Shown here in pieces: positions 53,240-64,000 of a stretch of DNA of 64,000 bases; position 1 is the first letter of the stretch, and each line of letters begins with the position of its first letter. A program made the translations under genes and the position numbers. Source of the DNA: Lumbricus terrestris (lineage: Eukaryota; Annelida; Clitellata; Crassiclitellata; Lumbricidae); contig OX457041.1 in NCBI GenBank assembly GCA_949752735.1, forward strand, positions 26,146,076-26,210,075. The letters run 5' to 3'. The notes under the pieces were generated by a model. It saw only the letters and a program-made list of their open reading frames with translations, did not search any database and was not told the DNA's origin.

Positions 53240-53420
53240 GCCAGTCGAGCGGTGGAAAGAAAAAAATACACGATTGTTACTTCGATCTGCGATGTGAAAA
53301 ACACGACAATAATTATTATTATTATGAACATAACAAATAACTCAGACGCCGACTGCGTTGGAATCGATGAGAATAAGAGAAGGGCGGAGAGGTGTTTGTG
53401 CAAGGATGAGGTAAAGATAG
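53240..53420 (+). repeat. Dispersed repeat copy (partner 59235-59350)
   Basis: GATCTGCGATGTGAAAAACA, GCCGACTGCGTTGGAATCGA and TGAGAATAAGAG match GATCTGTGATGTGAAAACAC, ACCGACTGCGTAGAAATCGA and TGAGAATGGGTG at 59250-59325, in the same orientation. An open frame of 134 codons crosses this copy but is not conserved in the partner. Confidence 0.6.
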
Positions 53421-53838
53421 TGGCTGCTGAGGTGGGAGGGAGGGAGGGTGGAAGGCCGGATTTCTTGATGACCGTTACTCATTCTTGATTATTTTATCCT
53501 CACCTTTATCGGATTTTCTTTAATAAATGCAGGTTATACATTTGTAGATTTTTGTTATCATTATTTCCCATTCGGAATTTCAGCATCCTTTTTTAGAGCT
53601 ATATATATAGTATCTTGATTCAGTGGGCAACCGTTAACGTATACCCGCAATCAATTCATGTCAGACCCAAAACATTAGCTTCCTTCTTTCAACCTCAGAT
53701 CCAGGAACCGGATGCAATCCACCTTCAATACGCTCTTCCACCATGCACTGTTTTTTTTAAATTTGAAAAAAATGCATGCTGAGGCTTTGTTCAGATGTTT
53801 AGATTGGCGTGCCCTAGTGGGGAATATGCGGTCTTGAC

Positions 53839-54361
53839 GAGTGTAGGACATTTCCCCCCCGGACAAAACCCCCGGACAAAACTCCCCGGACAAAACCCCC
53901 CCCGGACAATTCCCCCCCCAGGGTAGGACAATTCCCCCCCTCTGTCGAACATATTGCGTGTAAGTGGTATTACTATAAAACGGCGGTCTTAAGTGTCCTA
54001 AGTTGGATTGATGAAAAGATATCTTGCTAACTAGAAGCCGGATTGATACAAATTAATTTTTACTTAAATGGAAGCTGGATTGATGAAAATATTCTTGCTT
54101 AAATTGGAGCTGGATTGATGAAAATATTCTTGCCTAAATTGGAGCTGGATTGATGGAAATATTCTTGCCTAAATTGGAGCTGGATGGATCAAAATAATTG
54201 TTATTTAAATAGAAGTTGGATTAAACGCATTTTTGCCTAAATGGAAGAAAAGGGGGGAATTGTCCGGGGGGGTTAATGTCCTAGGCTAAATCAGGGGGGG
54301 AATTGTCCGGGGGTGTTTGTCCGGGGGGGTTTTGTCCAGGGGGGGGAAATGTCCGCGCCCC
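53839..54361. mobile_element. Foldback/MITE with GGACATTTCCCCC ends and central tandem repeat
   Basis: GGACATTTCCCCCC near the left end faces GGGGGGGAAATGTCC near the right end. They are bracketed by the 8-bp duplication GTCTTGAC (53831-53838 and 54362-54369). Both arms are serial GGACAAAACCCCC/GGACAATTCCCCC modules in inverted orientation (53847-53942 and 54254-54353). The centre (about 54000-54245) is a ~40-bp tandem repeat, GGAGCTGGATTGATGAAAAT and TATTCTTGCC. It has no coding capacity. Confidence 0.85.
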
Positions 54362-54596
54362 GTCTTGACAACCCTTGGTCCGGAGTATCACCAGGTAATG
54401 GCTGGTGCCATTTTGAGAAAAACCCTAACAACCGATTGTTATACCCTGTTGACACTTTTGAGACGATACTCAATTTGTCAATATTTCTTACTATGGTACC
54501 CTGACTAAACCGTTGAGTTTGTTACACACAATTATAACAGCATGAGCCGTGTCACGGTGATATGGCAATCGTCATGCTCAGCGGTAGGCCTATACT

Positions 54597-54895
54597 GTGG
54601 GCGGAGACTTATAGGGGGACAGGGACGGTCCCCTCAATGGATGTGGTGGGGACGGCCCATGCATTTGCGCCCCCCCAAGTGTTGTTAGATGATCATGAAC
54701 ACACTTCACGAAACACGGCGAACAAGAAGCGAGACGAGGTGATGACTCAAAAAAGGTCATCAACTTTTTGGCAGGCAAAAGAGGTTTTTTCATCGACATT
54801 TCGGACGGATGACTTAAAAAAAGGTCGTCAGAAATTTTTGCCGGCAAGAATATGGAATTTTTTCCGCCGGCTCGGCCATTCGTCCGCCCTACGCA
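54597..54895. mobile_element. hAT-like MITE, partial (GGCGGAGAC family)
   Basis: The left end TGTGGGCGGAGACTTATAGG resembles the element at 24450. The interior has two modules, GATGACTCAAAAAAGGTCATC and GGATGACTTAAAAAAAGGTC. The right end is not recognisable. Confidence 0.6.
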
Positions 54896-55025
54896 TGAGC
54901 GCCTGGATAATAGCGCACAGTAGGCCTACTGGGCGTACTATTACAATCGAGGGGGCGAAAATATACAAATATATATATATATATCTTTTGCCAGTGGCGT
55001 TGAGACATGGGCTACTGTATATTGT

Positions 55026-55263
55026 CAGTGGCGGCGCTAGGGGAGGCTGGGGGGGGGGCTAAGCCCCCCCTACAAGAGGCTCAGCCCCCCCCTAAAAAAG
55101 GGCCATCCGAATTTTTTTAAATTGAAATATCCAAGATTTTTTATTTTTGGACGATGACTAAAAAAAAACTAAAAAAAGGTCGTCAGAAATTTTGGCGGCG
55201 AAAATGGAAAATTTTCGCCGCGGGGCTCAGCCCCCCGAAACTGAAATCCTGGCGCCGGCACTG
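55026..55263. mobile_element. hAT-like MITE, TIR CAGTGSCGGCGCYAGG, complete
   Basis: Ends CAGTGGCGGCGCTAGG and CCTGGCGCCGGCACTG, with perfect target duplication TATATTGT (55018-55025 and 55264-55271). The interior has GGGGGGGCTAAGCCCCCCC and the module GATGACTAAAAAA...AAGGTCGTC. It is the best-preserved copy in the window. Confidence 0.92.
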
Positions 55264-55674
55264 TATATTGTAAGAGCTATTCTATTTCAACACTCGCAAA
55301 AAACGCTACACGCTCAATTGGTATTATACAGGCTGTCTATTTTTAGGTGAAGCAATGACCGCGCCGTGCACATCTGCGAATAGGTATGATACACATCTCA
55401 CCCCTCCCCCCCCCCGATGTAATAAAGCGCCAGCCTACCGCATTGTATATACACTACATGTATGTATGTATATATATATAGCCTAATATTATATAGGCCT
55501 ATATCCATTTTAGTCCATGATGTGCCATGTAGTCCCGTCTGCAAAATGGTGTTAGGGGAGTTCCTCACTTCCAATCGGTCCGTGGTTTCCTTCACATGCA
55601 AAATCACCGAGATGCTTGTCCACCATGACGTCACGAATGGCGCAAGTGCAAATTCCAATATGGCCGCCGTATTC

Positions 55675-55797
55675 GTTAATAATCAATATCTCATTATAAT
55701 ATATAATTATTATTAATTATAATAATATTATATTATATATTAATATTATATTATAATATTATTAATTAAAATAATATAATATTATCGCATAATATAG

Positions 55798-55842
<45 letters not shown>
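55675..55842. repeat. AT-rich ATTATAATATTA cluster and (TA)n
   Basis: Nearly pure A/T with TAATATTATATTA palindromes, then a TA run at 55799-55840. Confidence 0.92.
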
Positions 55843-56604
55843 CGTCGTCGTAAACGCTTGACGTTACGGTCAGCTTCAGACGTCAGTGCATGACGTCACG
55901 CGATTATGACACGCATAAGCCAACTTCAGCTCAGTCCTGACCGTCCGAACGTCGAAGAGCAGCTGCTGTAATATTATTATTAGGCCAGATAGATTTTTGG
56001 GTCGACGGCATCGGGCAACGACCTCTTTGCATTGTTGTCATGAACTGTCGTTAAACTCTGGAACATCCATCCATCCATCCATCCAGCCATCCAGCCCGTG
56101 CCTCAGTTCGTGGCCTAGGCCTACTGTACATCAACACGAGGTCCGTGACCGAACCGATCTGATCTTAGTCGGCCCGGTCGGATCGGATTGGTGCAGAATA
56201 CACAGTCAAATATAAATAGGGTCGAATTGTTGAAAACTAAGTAGACCATGTAAATCTTCCATAATTATAGCCTCAATACAGGCCTAACGCATTGATTAAT
56301 CCAGTGAGGCTTCATCCCAGGAATGCTATCCAACTACTTTATTACTGTTTTCCCCTTCTGTCTCTAGTCTATCCTTTTTCTCGCTCACAGCTCGCAGTCT
56401 CACAAACAAATTAACAAACGTCTGTTATTTTTTTACTATTGTATTATAATGGTTAGCTTAATTTGCTGCGCTTTGCGAGCATGCATGCGTTCAATAAATT
56501 GCATGATTGATTGATTGACTTACTTACTTAATCGCCTCACGGGTTAAATCATCAGAGTCTGATCTGTGTTTAATTGATTTTGCGCATGTCGAGAGTGATC
56601 ACTT

Positions 56605-56610
56605 AGTCGG

Positions 56611-56651
<41 letters not shown>

Positions 56652-56770
56652 TAATCAATTAATCAATCAATCAATTAATCAATCAATTAATCAATCAACC
56701 AACCAATCAATCAAATCAGCAATCAATCAATAAATCAATCAAACAATTGATCGATAGATCAATCAATTCG
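56605..56770. repeat. (AATC)n microsatellite
   Basis: CAATCAATCAAT tract with AATTAATC variants. Confidence 0.95.
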
Positions 56771-56799
56771 TTTATTTGCGGTAATTATAAGCTCACATG

Positions 56800-57700
56800 G
56801 ACTCAATATCAAGTTTTCAACAGACAATAGACCTAATTGTTCTCGGCATTTGGCGACAGTCACGACGCAAAGATGAAAGATGTTAGCAGACTTGAAATGA
56901 AGTTCTAGTAATTTTAAATAGGTGAAGAGAAATTGTGCGATGTCGAGAATGTTCAATATTACGGTATAGCTAGAGAAGTTTCCAGAATAAATCGACCAGT
57001 CAGTTAGTAAGTTAGTAAGTTAGTAGATGAGGACATTTATACGCAAGCATATTATGGCAAACCAGAAGTTGTGGCATGATCTCTGGGCGTGGGTCTACGT
57101 AAATGTTCAAACAGTTCGATGGCGCTGCGGATAATAATAATAATAGTATGTCGATTCTGTATAAAAAATCGGGACCTTAGTTGAACTATTCTTATGCATA
57201 AACCAACGCATAGGGCCTACATCCATATTGCATGTAGGCCTACTTACATAGGCTACATACAAATACAATCATACACTTCTAGTATTTCATATACATGTGT
57301 ACGTGATATGCTTATTAGCATAAGGCCTAATGAGGCCTATTATACTATTGTATTTGTATAGGCCTCTATATATTTAGAATTACGTAGCGCCTCTCGAAGA
57401 GTGACAATTACAGCCAGCCAGAGGCGCGTTTGTTCTGACTGCTCAGAACAAACGATGGTGGTGTTATAAACACACCGTATTATTAGTACCCACCTCACGT
57501 GTATATGTTAACGTATACGTACACAATATACAATACTCGCATGTATCCTACGCATGTTTTTAAATAGAAGAAGTTGGACAGGTTACAGGTATGCATCAGA
57601 TGCAGGCGATGAAGAGAGAGCGTCTGGTGCGATGATGTCGTTGGTTGGCTATTAATAGCTCCAGATGTTGGAAGATGCGTTGAGAGACGGTTGAACGGAC
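56800..57700. other. No gene recognised
   Basis: Apart from a GTTAGTAAGTTAGTA repeat near 57003 and many GGCCTA words, no feature is supported. Confidence 0.4.
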
Positions 57701-57734
57701 AGACTGACGATGGACACAGATAAAACCACATCGG

Positions 57735-58055
57735 CACATGCAGACAGACATACAGACAGACAGGCAGGCAGGCAGGCAGATAGGTGGGCAGACCTAGGCG
57801 CCATCGGCGCACATAAATTACATGTAGACCCATTTGAGTTAATGCATAGTACGCCCACGATCCATCTGTTGCCATGCATGGTGTTGCAGAGTGCCTGGAT
57901 TGCCTTTACGATGGCCACTCCCCCTTCCAGGGAGTTCATCCTTCCAACTCTACTTCCATCCTTCCATCACTGACTTCTTCCTTCTCTTTTCCCTCCCTAC
58001 CTCCCTCCCTCCCTCCCTCCCTCCCTCCCTCCCTTCCTCCCTCCCTCCCACAAGA
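57735..58055. repeat. (CAGA)/(CAGG) tract and (CCCT)n tract
   Basis: CAGACAGACAGGCAGG at 57735-57780 and a CCTCCCTCCCTCCC run at 57985-58050. Confidence 0.9.
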
Positions 58056-58650
58056 GTCTATAGTGGGATTGGGTAAACACGTCGTATACGACAGTAACAA
58101 CACGAGGGTGGCTTTGAGTTGACGTATAGTGCGTCCTGATGTAATTGGAGTTATTGCTGGTCAGCTATTGTTGTGTGTATAGTTTTTATACGCAGGATTA
58201 CTGCGTGCCATGCAATGCCATTCAGCATATACATTAATTGCATATTGCCATCTATAGATGCGTAATACGTTGCAATCGAATGCAGTGAAAGCAATTTGAC
58301 TGATTGGATTGTTGAGTCCAAATGGAATTCATCTGCAGTGCATGACTGCAGTCTGCATGATGATATTGATTCAAGTCTAAAACGGATCCGATTCTGATGT
58401 AATATTCGAATGTGTGATTGCGTCTGAGAATCCCTAAAAAATAAGTCAGAAAATTATTCGGAAATGAGAAACAGTCTAAATATTGCATTCTGATTAAGGC
58501 TGAATGTGCTGCATTTTTGCTGAAACCCTCTCTTTCTCAACCAAAATCAGCAAAATATGAATAACTACCGTATTATATATTTCATACTTTCGTTGTCAAT
58601 GGGAAAAGTTAAAAAAAAACTCTCGGTCTGCATATAGGCGTTTACGATCC

Positions 58651-59103
58651 GGTGTCACGAAATAGAGTATCCCCCGTATTAATTGTATCCCCTCAAATTA
58701 AAAAAAATCGAAAAAACCGCTTCCGCGTGTATTTTCTTTTGCAAATTAATTTTCATCTGCTTTGTTTTGAACAATGACACTAACAGGTATGTTTATTCCT
58801 ACTAGATAATTTGTTTTGCCCTGTTTTTAGAGCACATAAAACATTTAAAACACTTAAGAACACTCAGAGTCACTAAATAAATTCGAGTTGCCTTTATCTG
58901 AGCATTGCTTAAGACACTTAAAACAATTAGAGTCACTTTAAATTTTGATTACAGCATTAATTTTTTTATTATGCGCATTTTTCAAAAAAGAGGATAGAAT
59001 GGTTTATCCGCCCGGATAGCATAGACCGGTTAATTCCATCCGGGGGGATAGATTAATTCATCCCCCCGGATAGCTTTCAGGGGGATACTCCGTTTCATGA
59101 CAT
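58651..59103. mobile_element. Dispersed repeat copy B with TIR GAAAYRGAGTATCCCCC
   Basis: The left end TGTCACGAAATAGAGTATCC and the right end (reverse complement TGTCATGAAACGGAGTATCC) make an inverted terminal pair of about 23 bp. The interior 58739-59096 is nearly identical to 12394-12754. Target duplication was not resolved. It is non-autonomous. Confidence 0.75.
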
Positions 59104-59234
59104 CGGCAATCCAGCGGTATAAATAATTATTATATATTACATGTGATCATTGTGATGCGATAGTAAGCGGTGTCTAATTCCCTCCCTCCCTCCATCCGTC
59201 TCTCCATCCCTCCTCCCTCCCTCCTCCCTCCCTC

Positions 59235-59350
59235 CATTGTCTTCTGTCCTCGATCTGTGATGTGAAAACACGACACCGATGAACAAACAAATACCGACTG
59301 CGTAGAAATCGATGAGAATGGGTGGGAGAGGTCACAGAGATGCTCGTGCA
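59235..59350 (+). repeat. Dispersed repeat copy (partner 53240-53420)
   Basis: See the matching blocks given for 53240-53420. A CCCTCCCTCC tract lies just before it (59180-59235). Confidence 0.6.
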
Positions 59351-59977
59351 AGATCATGCACGGTTGAGAGGGAATTAGGGCCTAATTTATGAGACGACCT
59401 TACTTTCGTTTTCGTCACTTTCGTCACTTTCGTGTGCTCTTTTGTTTCCAATACCCTAATCAACCGTAATCAGACTATGATCACTTCAGGTCTATGCTAT
59501 ACTCTAATCGTATACATCCAGTTTATTCAAATCCATCCAAGTGTATCACCTTCTAATCCAGTTTATCCAACCTAATATTATTGTAATTCTATCCCATTAT
59601 TATTTTAATTCATGCCATCCACCCTCGTCCCACTCCACCGTCGTCCACTCATTTTCATGCCATCCTACATTTACGATTACATTTGCATTAACATAACTTG
59701 GTTACTGCAGACTGGATTTATATAGCGCCCGACCTTATGTTGAGCTTGCTTGAAGCAGACTCTGTTCTGCGTTGAGACATTTTAGCGAAATTAATCTGCA
59801 TAATATGCATTGCTTAAGGCTTTATTATAATTTTTATAGGCCAACACCCACGTATAAGCCTACAAGACAGTAGTGCTATACCAAACGGTATACATACAAT
59901 TATAGCCTGCCCTATTATATTAGAATGGAAAATGGTTGATGGACACAGACGGAAACGGATGTCGCCAGAATAACGCT

Positions 59978-60150
59978 GTCCATCCATCCACCCACCCACC
60001 CACCCACCCATCCATTCATCCATCCATCCATCTATCCATCCATCCATCCACCCACCCATCCATTCATCCATCCATCCATCGATCCATTCATTCATACATA
60101 CATCCATCCACCCACGCATCCATCCGTCCGTCCGTCCGTCCATCCATCAA
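59978..60150. repeat. (CATC)n/(CACC)n microsatellite
   Basis: CATCCATCCACCCACC tract. Open frames of His/Pro/Ser and Gly/Trp/Met are compositional. A second short CATC run lies at 60190-60205. Confidence 0.95.
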
Positions 60151-60894
60151 TTCCGACCTTCTTACCTCCCTTTCTCCCTCCCTCCCTTCATCCATCCATC
60201 CATCTTCCATCCACCCACCTACCTATCATTACATTCAGCCAACCAGCCACCTGGCAGCCGATCAGTGCATCTGTCTAACCCTCCCTCTCCCTCACTCCCT
60301 CCCTGCGCTTGTATTTGGACGTCATCGCATTTTATGTCCAACTCCGAATATTTGCAGATGAACAAAGGTCGCGAGATGGCAGCTGTGCATTCCTACGTCA
60401 CTAGAGGAGTCCGATGCAGACCTATTCAGTTTAAACACACGCCTATAAATACGCCTTTGCGTAGGCCACCGTTCATACGCACAAGGACCCTACTTCAAAC
60501 AGACACACAGGCAGACCTGCAGACAGACAGATAGGCGGACAGAAGCCCTCAGACAGACACACAGAGGAAAATAAAACAAATCAATGATACAGCCTTTGTA
60601 TAAGTAACAGGAGAATAGGCCTATAGCATGGTACAGAAGATACAGAAGCACGTACAGACAGATGCAGGCAGAGACACGGGAAGACAGACACACAGACACA
60701 CACAGGCACATAAACACATACCACCATACAGACACACACACAAAGGCACGTGCACAAACATTCAAGCAGACAATCATCGATTACAATGAGTATATTGTTA
60801 CAATACTAAAGCCCAGCATTGTCTTGTAATACAATTCGGATGTAATTATATAGCCTATAATGGATTCAATGGGTGATATTGTTCGGATGTCGCG

Positions 60895-61175
60895 TAGGAA
60901 GGAAAGACAGACAGACAGACAGACAGGCAGGAAGGCAGGCAGGCAAACAGGCAGGCAGGCAGGCCAGGAGGCAGGCAGACACATAGAGAGACAGACAGAC
61001 AAATAGATAGACAGACAGACAGGCAGGCAGACACATAGAGAGACAGACAGATAGATAGACAGGCAGACAAGCAGGCAGGCAGGCCTGGAGGCAGGCAGAC
61101 ACATAGAGAGACAGACAGACAAATAGATAGACAGACAAACAGGCAGGCAGACAGACATACATACAGACAGACAGA
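60895..61175. repeat. CAGACAGG higher-order repeat
   Basis: CAGA and CAGG runs with an approximately 100-bp higher-order period. AGGCAGGCAGACACATAGAG with AGACAGACAGA occurs three times (about 60970, 61021 and 61092). Confidence 0.9.
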
Positions 61176-61572
61176 GATACTGATAAAAAAAAAAGCAGAG
61201 CTTCGGCCTACTTGACGACTGCCAACAAACGAGGTTCTATTGTCGTTTGTTTACGATTGATTTCTCTGAGGATTTGGCCAACGCACAACTATCGAAATTT
61301 CTCACCACACGTACGTCATCTGCTCTGCCATGTATGCTGAGGGTGCGGGGTTTGCAACGGCGTCAATGTAATATGTAAATTGTGATGTACATTGAAAATT
61401 ATATAGGCCTATAGCATTGACCGCCTAGTAGGCAACCCCCCCATTGCGAGTCAATATTCCAACAGAAGAAACAGATATTGAGGAGAGACAATGATGTAGG
61501 AATTTAGGAACAGGTCTAGAAGGAATGTAAACACTTAGGCCTAAATAATTATATAGCAGGGGGATCCGGAGA

Positions 61573-61885
61573 TGGCAATCCAGAGGGCAGACCTAATGGT
61601 GGCAATCCAGAGGGCAGACCTAATTGTGGCAATCCAGAGGGCAGACCCAATGGTGGCAATCCAGAGGGCAGACCCAATGGTGGCAATCCAGAGGGCAGAC
61701 CCAATGGTGGCAATCCAGAGGGCAGACCCGATGATGGCAATCCAGAGGGCAGACCTAATGGTGGCAATCCAGAGGGCAGACCCAATATAATGGCAATCCA
61801 GAGGGCAGACCCAATGGTGGCAAACCAGAGGGCAGACCCAATATAGTGGCAATCCAGAGGGCAGACCCAATGGTGGCAATGATCT
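61573..61885 (+). repeat. 27-bp minisatellite GGTGGCAATCCAGAGGGCAG
   Basis: About twelve units of 27 bp (GGTGGCAATCCAGAGGGCAG followed by ACCCAAT). Two units have a 3-bp insertion (near 61788 and 61845). Because 27 and 3 are multiples of three, both strands stay open (MVAIQRADP-like repeats), which mimics a repeat protein without start, splice or conservation evidence. Confidence 0.93.
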
Positions 61886-62474
61886 AGCCTAGTTTTGGTC
61901 AAAGTGGTCCTTGATCATATATAGGCCTACTGAAAGTTTAGCTGAAAAACACAAAATGTAAACTTTGGTGAATTTTGCCAAATTGAATTACTTTTGGGTT
62001 GCATGATGTTAAGAAATCGTGCACCTTAACCGAGTGGATAGCATTGACTTAATTAATAGAAATGGACATTCTACTGTTAGGCCTAGGCCTATAGCTTGAA
62101 CCGGCAAATAGCAATCTCATGCGAAGATCTGAAGATCTAGTCGCGTAAAGGTGTTTGAAGATTTCTATTTCTGATCAATCTTTTTCTTTCTAGTCGCTGC
62201 TGTTGACAACTGAAGCTGATTTCCACCATCTCCCTCTGTTTTCCTGTTTCACTAACTTGGCAAGTTGGCATGTTAGTTACCGAGCACACAGCTAGACCTC
62301 CTCCGCCTGTTCGCTCATCCTCATATCTCCCCAATATCCCCTCCTAATTCAACCTCTCCTCCGCTTGCACTCTCCTCTGCTGCTTTCCATTCACGACTGA
62401 AAACCGAACTCTTTAAGATATATATCCTATGCCGATTCTAATCAGGTTCCACCCCTCAACTACCACCATCACTG

Positions 62475-62665
62475 ACAACCGCCGTAGCACCACGCTGCAT
62501 GTCTCCTCGGCTTGACCTCCTCGGATTTTGACCTGGCACCGGAATGGAACAGACAGCTCTGGTTATTGTGAACTTGGTTTGATATAGCGCCGGTGAATAA
62601 GCTGGTCTCCCCGACGTCGCTTTTGTGGGCACTGAAAAATTCTCTAAAATTTACATTACATTGCA
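62475..62665 (-). repeat. Dispersed repeat copy (partner 34478-34640)
   Basis: Minus-strand match to the 34.5-kb copy. It extends a little further on both sides (ATGTAATGTAAATTTTAGAG upstream). Confidence 0.65.
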
Positions 62666-62940
62666 AATAATGTGACGATGTGAACTATGTTGATCCATTG
62701 TCGAACCGTAGCAACCTAAGAATAGCAACAATACCATTGTGTCGTCGACTGCCATCTAGCGAATAATTGTGTCGTTGATTGCCATCTGGCGAATATGCTG
62801 ACAAACAAAATGCTAATGCAGATTTTGACGATGGTGACGAAGATAAGGACGATATGTCGATGATCAAAAGACTTTTTTGAGCATCCACAACCTTTCCTCG
62901 TTTAGCCCTCGCGTTTATGATGCTGTTATTTTTTTTGGGG

Positions 62941-63170
62941 GGGGGCGGAAGAGTAGTGGATAACACGCTGGCGTAGAGTGCGAGAGGTAGTGAGTTCGAG
63001 CCCCCGTTGGGCGGATTTGCTTTGTAGGCTGCCATCGGCGCCGTGTAATTACAAAGCTGTCTGTTCAGTTAGTAGTTAAGTTTAATTAAGATTACTGCAT
63101 AACTTGTAAATGTAAAGCGCAGTGCGTCTTGCAGGCGTTTAATTAAAGAAAATATATTATTATTATTTTT
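62941..63170 (+). mobile_element. tRNA-derived SINE (family 2)
   Basis: GGCGGAAGAGTAGTGGATAA and CACGCTGG make an A-box-like start. GTGAGTTCGAGCCCCCG about 50 bp later is a B box. A tRNA-unrelated body follows, and the 3' part has TGTAAAGCGCAGTGCGTC and an (ATT)n tail at 63155-63170. No intact tRNA cloverleaf is implied. It differs from the SINE family at 4795 and 31380. Confidence 0.75.
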
Positions 63171-63299
63171 TTATTTCTTATGTGTGAGATGTGCCCAATA
63201 CCCTATTATAACTGCATTAGGCCCTATTCATGTTTCTACTGTCAAAAGCTTATACTATTTTTCACGATATATTTTTAACATCCTTATAACATCCAGGAG

Positions 63300-64000
63300 T
63301 TCGTATCAATAGGTCGATCCATGGGCGTAACTTTGTCTCAAATAGTGGTGGTGACCACGATTCCTCCGCAGCTTTGCTCACTATAGGGTAGAGAGGGCAA
63401 AACGCCCCTCCCTGCTCATCTCCCCTGTGCTATGAAGTGAACAGTTTAACTGTTCCGGGTCTTTTAGTTGATCCATAATCGTCAGCAATTTGTGTTTTGA
63501 TGGTTTGTATATTTTTTGATTTTAATAGAAATTTATTTTTGTATTTCTCTGAAAGAGTTTGCTGCTACTTCTGTATCGATCATTAACGATGCCAAAATGC
63601 CAAGCATAGCCATTAATGCAAATTATAAGTGTAAAGTACGCTTTACCATACAGCATATCGAATTACAATGCACAATAATTTGACTTAGCCTATATAGCCT
63701 ATATCATTAAAAGTGTATAATAGGCAATCCCACAGGTGGCACCAAGCGGGCAAAACGCCCCTATGGTTCGCATTAGCTTTGGGCGAAACGCCTACTGTAG
63801 GCTATATCAATGCGTTGCAGATCCATTCTTAGCGAGCAATTTTTCTTGTGCTTTAAAGAATAGAGGTGCAGTCCAAAATACCCTCAGAATCAAATAGATC
63901 ACTGCTACAGTACCGGTACCTCTTTAAAGTTATACTAGACTTTAGAGGTCACAAAGTTTTCAGAAAATACCAATGGGCAACAACGGGCGTTTTGCCCATG
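63300..64000. repeat. Region with repeated GGGCAAAACGCCC palindromes
   Basis: GGGCAAAACGCCC at 63396 and 63749, GGGCGAAACGCC at 63781 and GGGCGTTTTGCCC near 63984 (reverse orientation) are the same near-palindromic word. The last is cut close to the window end. They may belong to an unfinished inverted-repeat element. No gene is recognised. Confidence 0.45.

Noticed and set aside
53084..53488. 134-codon plus-strand open frame
   Set aside because: It overlaps a dispersed repeat also found at 59235-59350, where the frame is broken, and includes an (ATT)n tract.
62941..63015. Functional tRNA gene
   Set aside because: A- and B-box-like motifs are present but no cloverleaf can be folded convincingly, and a SINE-type body and (ATT)n tail follow.

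Overview
This is a stretch of an invertebrate animal nuclear genome, probably marine. It shows introns with GT/AG borders, one typical metazoan kinase gene, tRNA-derived SINEs, very many short hAT-type DNA transposons with 8-bp target duplications, and abundant microsatellites. The exact phylum cannot be read from the sequence. The palindromic word TAGGCCTA and its parts are conspicuously frequent throughout.

Layout. 1-8 kb: non-coding, with nested DNA transposons, a SINE split by a small transposon, and tandem repeats. 8.1-11.5 kb: a decayed THAP/P-element-like transposase gene on the minus strand (two 5' THAP exons, and a 3' transposase part with two frameshifts). 12-16 kb: AT-rich and C-rich repeats, then tandem arrays with 54-, 64- and 20-bp units. 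16.03-23.29 kb: a compact, apparently intact Polinton/adintovirus-like provirus of ten tightly packed minus-strand genes between imperfect terminal inverted repeats. A second, outer pair of inverted repeats (13.9 and 23.4-23.7 kb) brackets it. 24-37 kb: microsatellites, a G-rich minisatellite and at least six further TIR elements. One of these, 31.5-33.7 kb, has split a SINE and carries a perfect 22-bp TIR with an 8-bp TSD. 41.15-52.57 kb: a complete six-exon PIM-family serine/threonine kinase gene on the plus strand, with a 4.65-kb fourth intron and a long 3' UTR rich in AU-rich elements. 53-64 kb: repeats and MITEs with no recognisable gene.

The Polinton-like element is the main discovery candidate. 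Reading downstream on the minus strand it encodes an IAP-type RING protein, an A32/FtsK-type packaging ATPase, a small basic protein, an unknown protein, an rve integrase with chromodomain, two tandem paralogous putative minor capsid (penton) proteins, a small glycine/basic core-like protein, a putative double-jelly-roll major capsid protein and an adenain-type protease. So the integration and virion-assembly modules are complete, but no protein-primed DNA polymerase B, helicase or primase is present between the TIRs. Neighbouring genes are joined by TGATG and ATGA stop/start overlaps or by gaps of 1-4 nt, and a poly(A) signal follows the last stop at once. This looks like a unit expressed from few transcripts. 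Whether a PolB-less element of about 7.3 kb is a family in its own right or an internally reduced, helper-dependent derivative cannot be settled from one copy.
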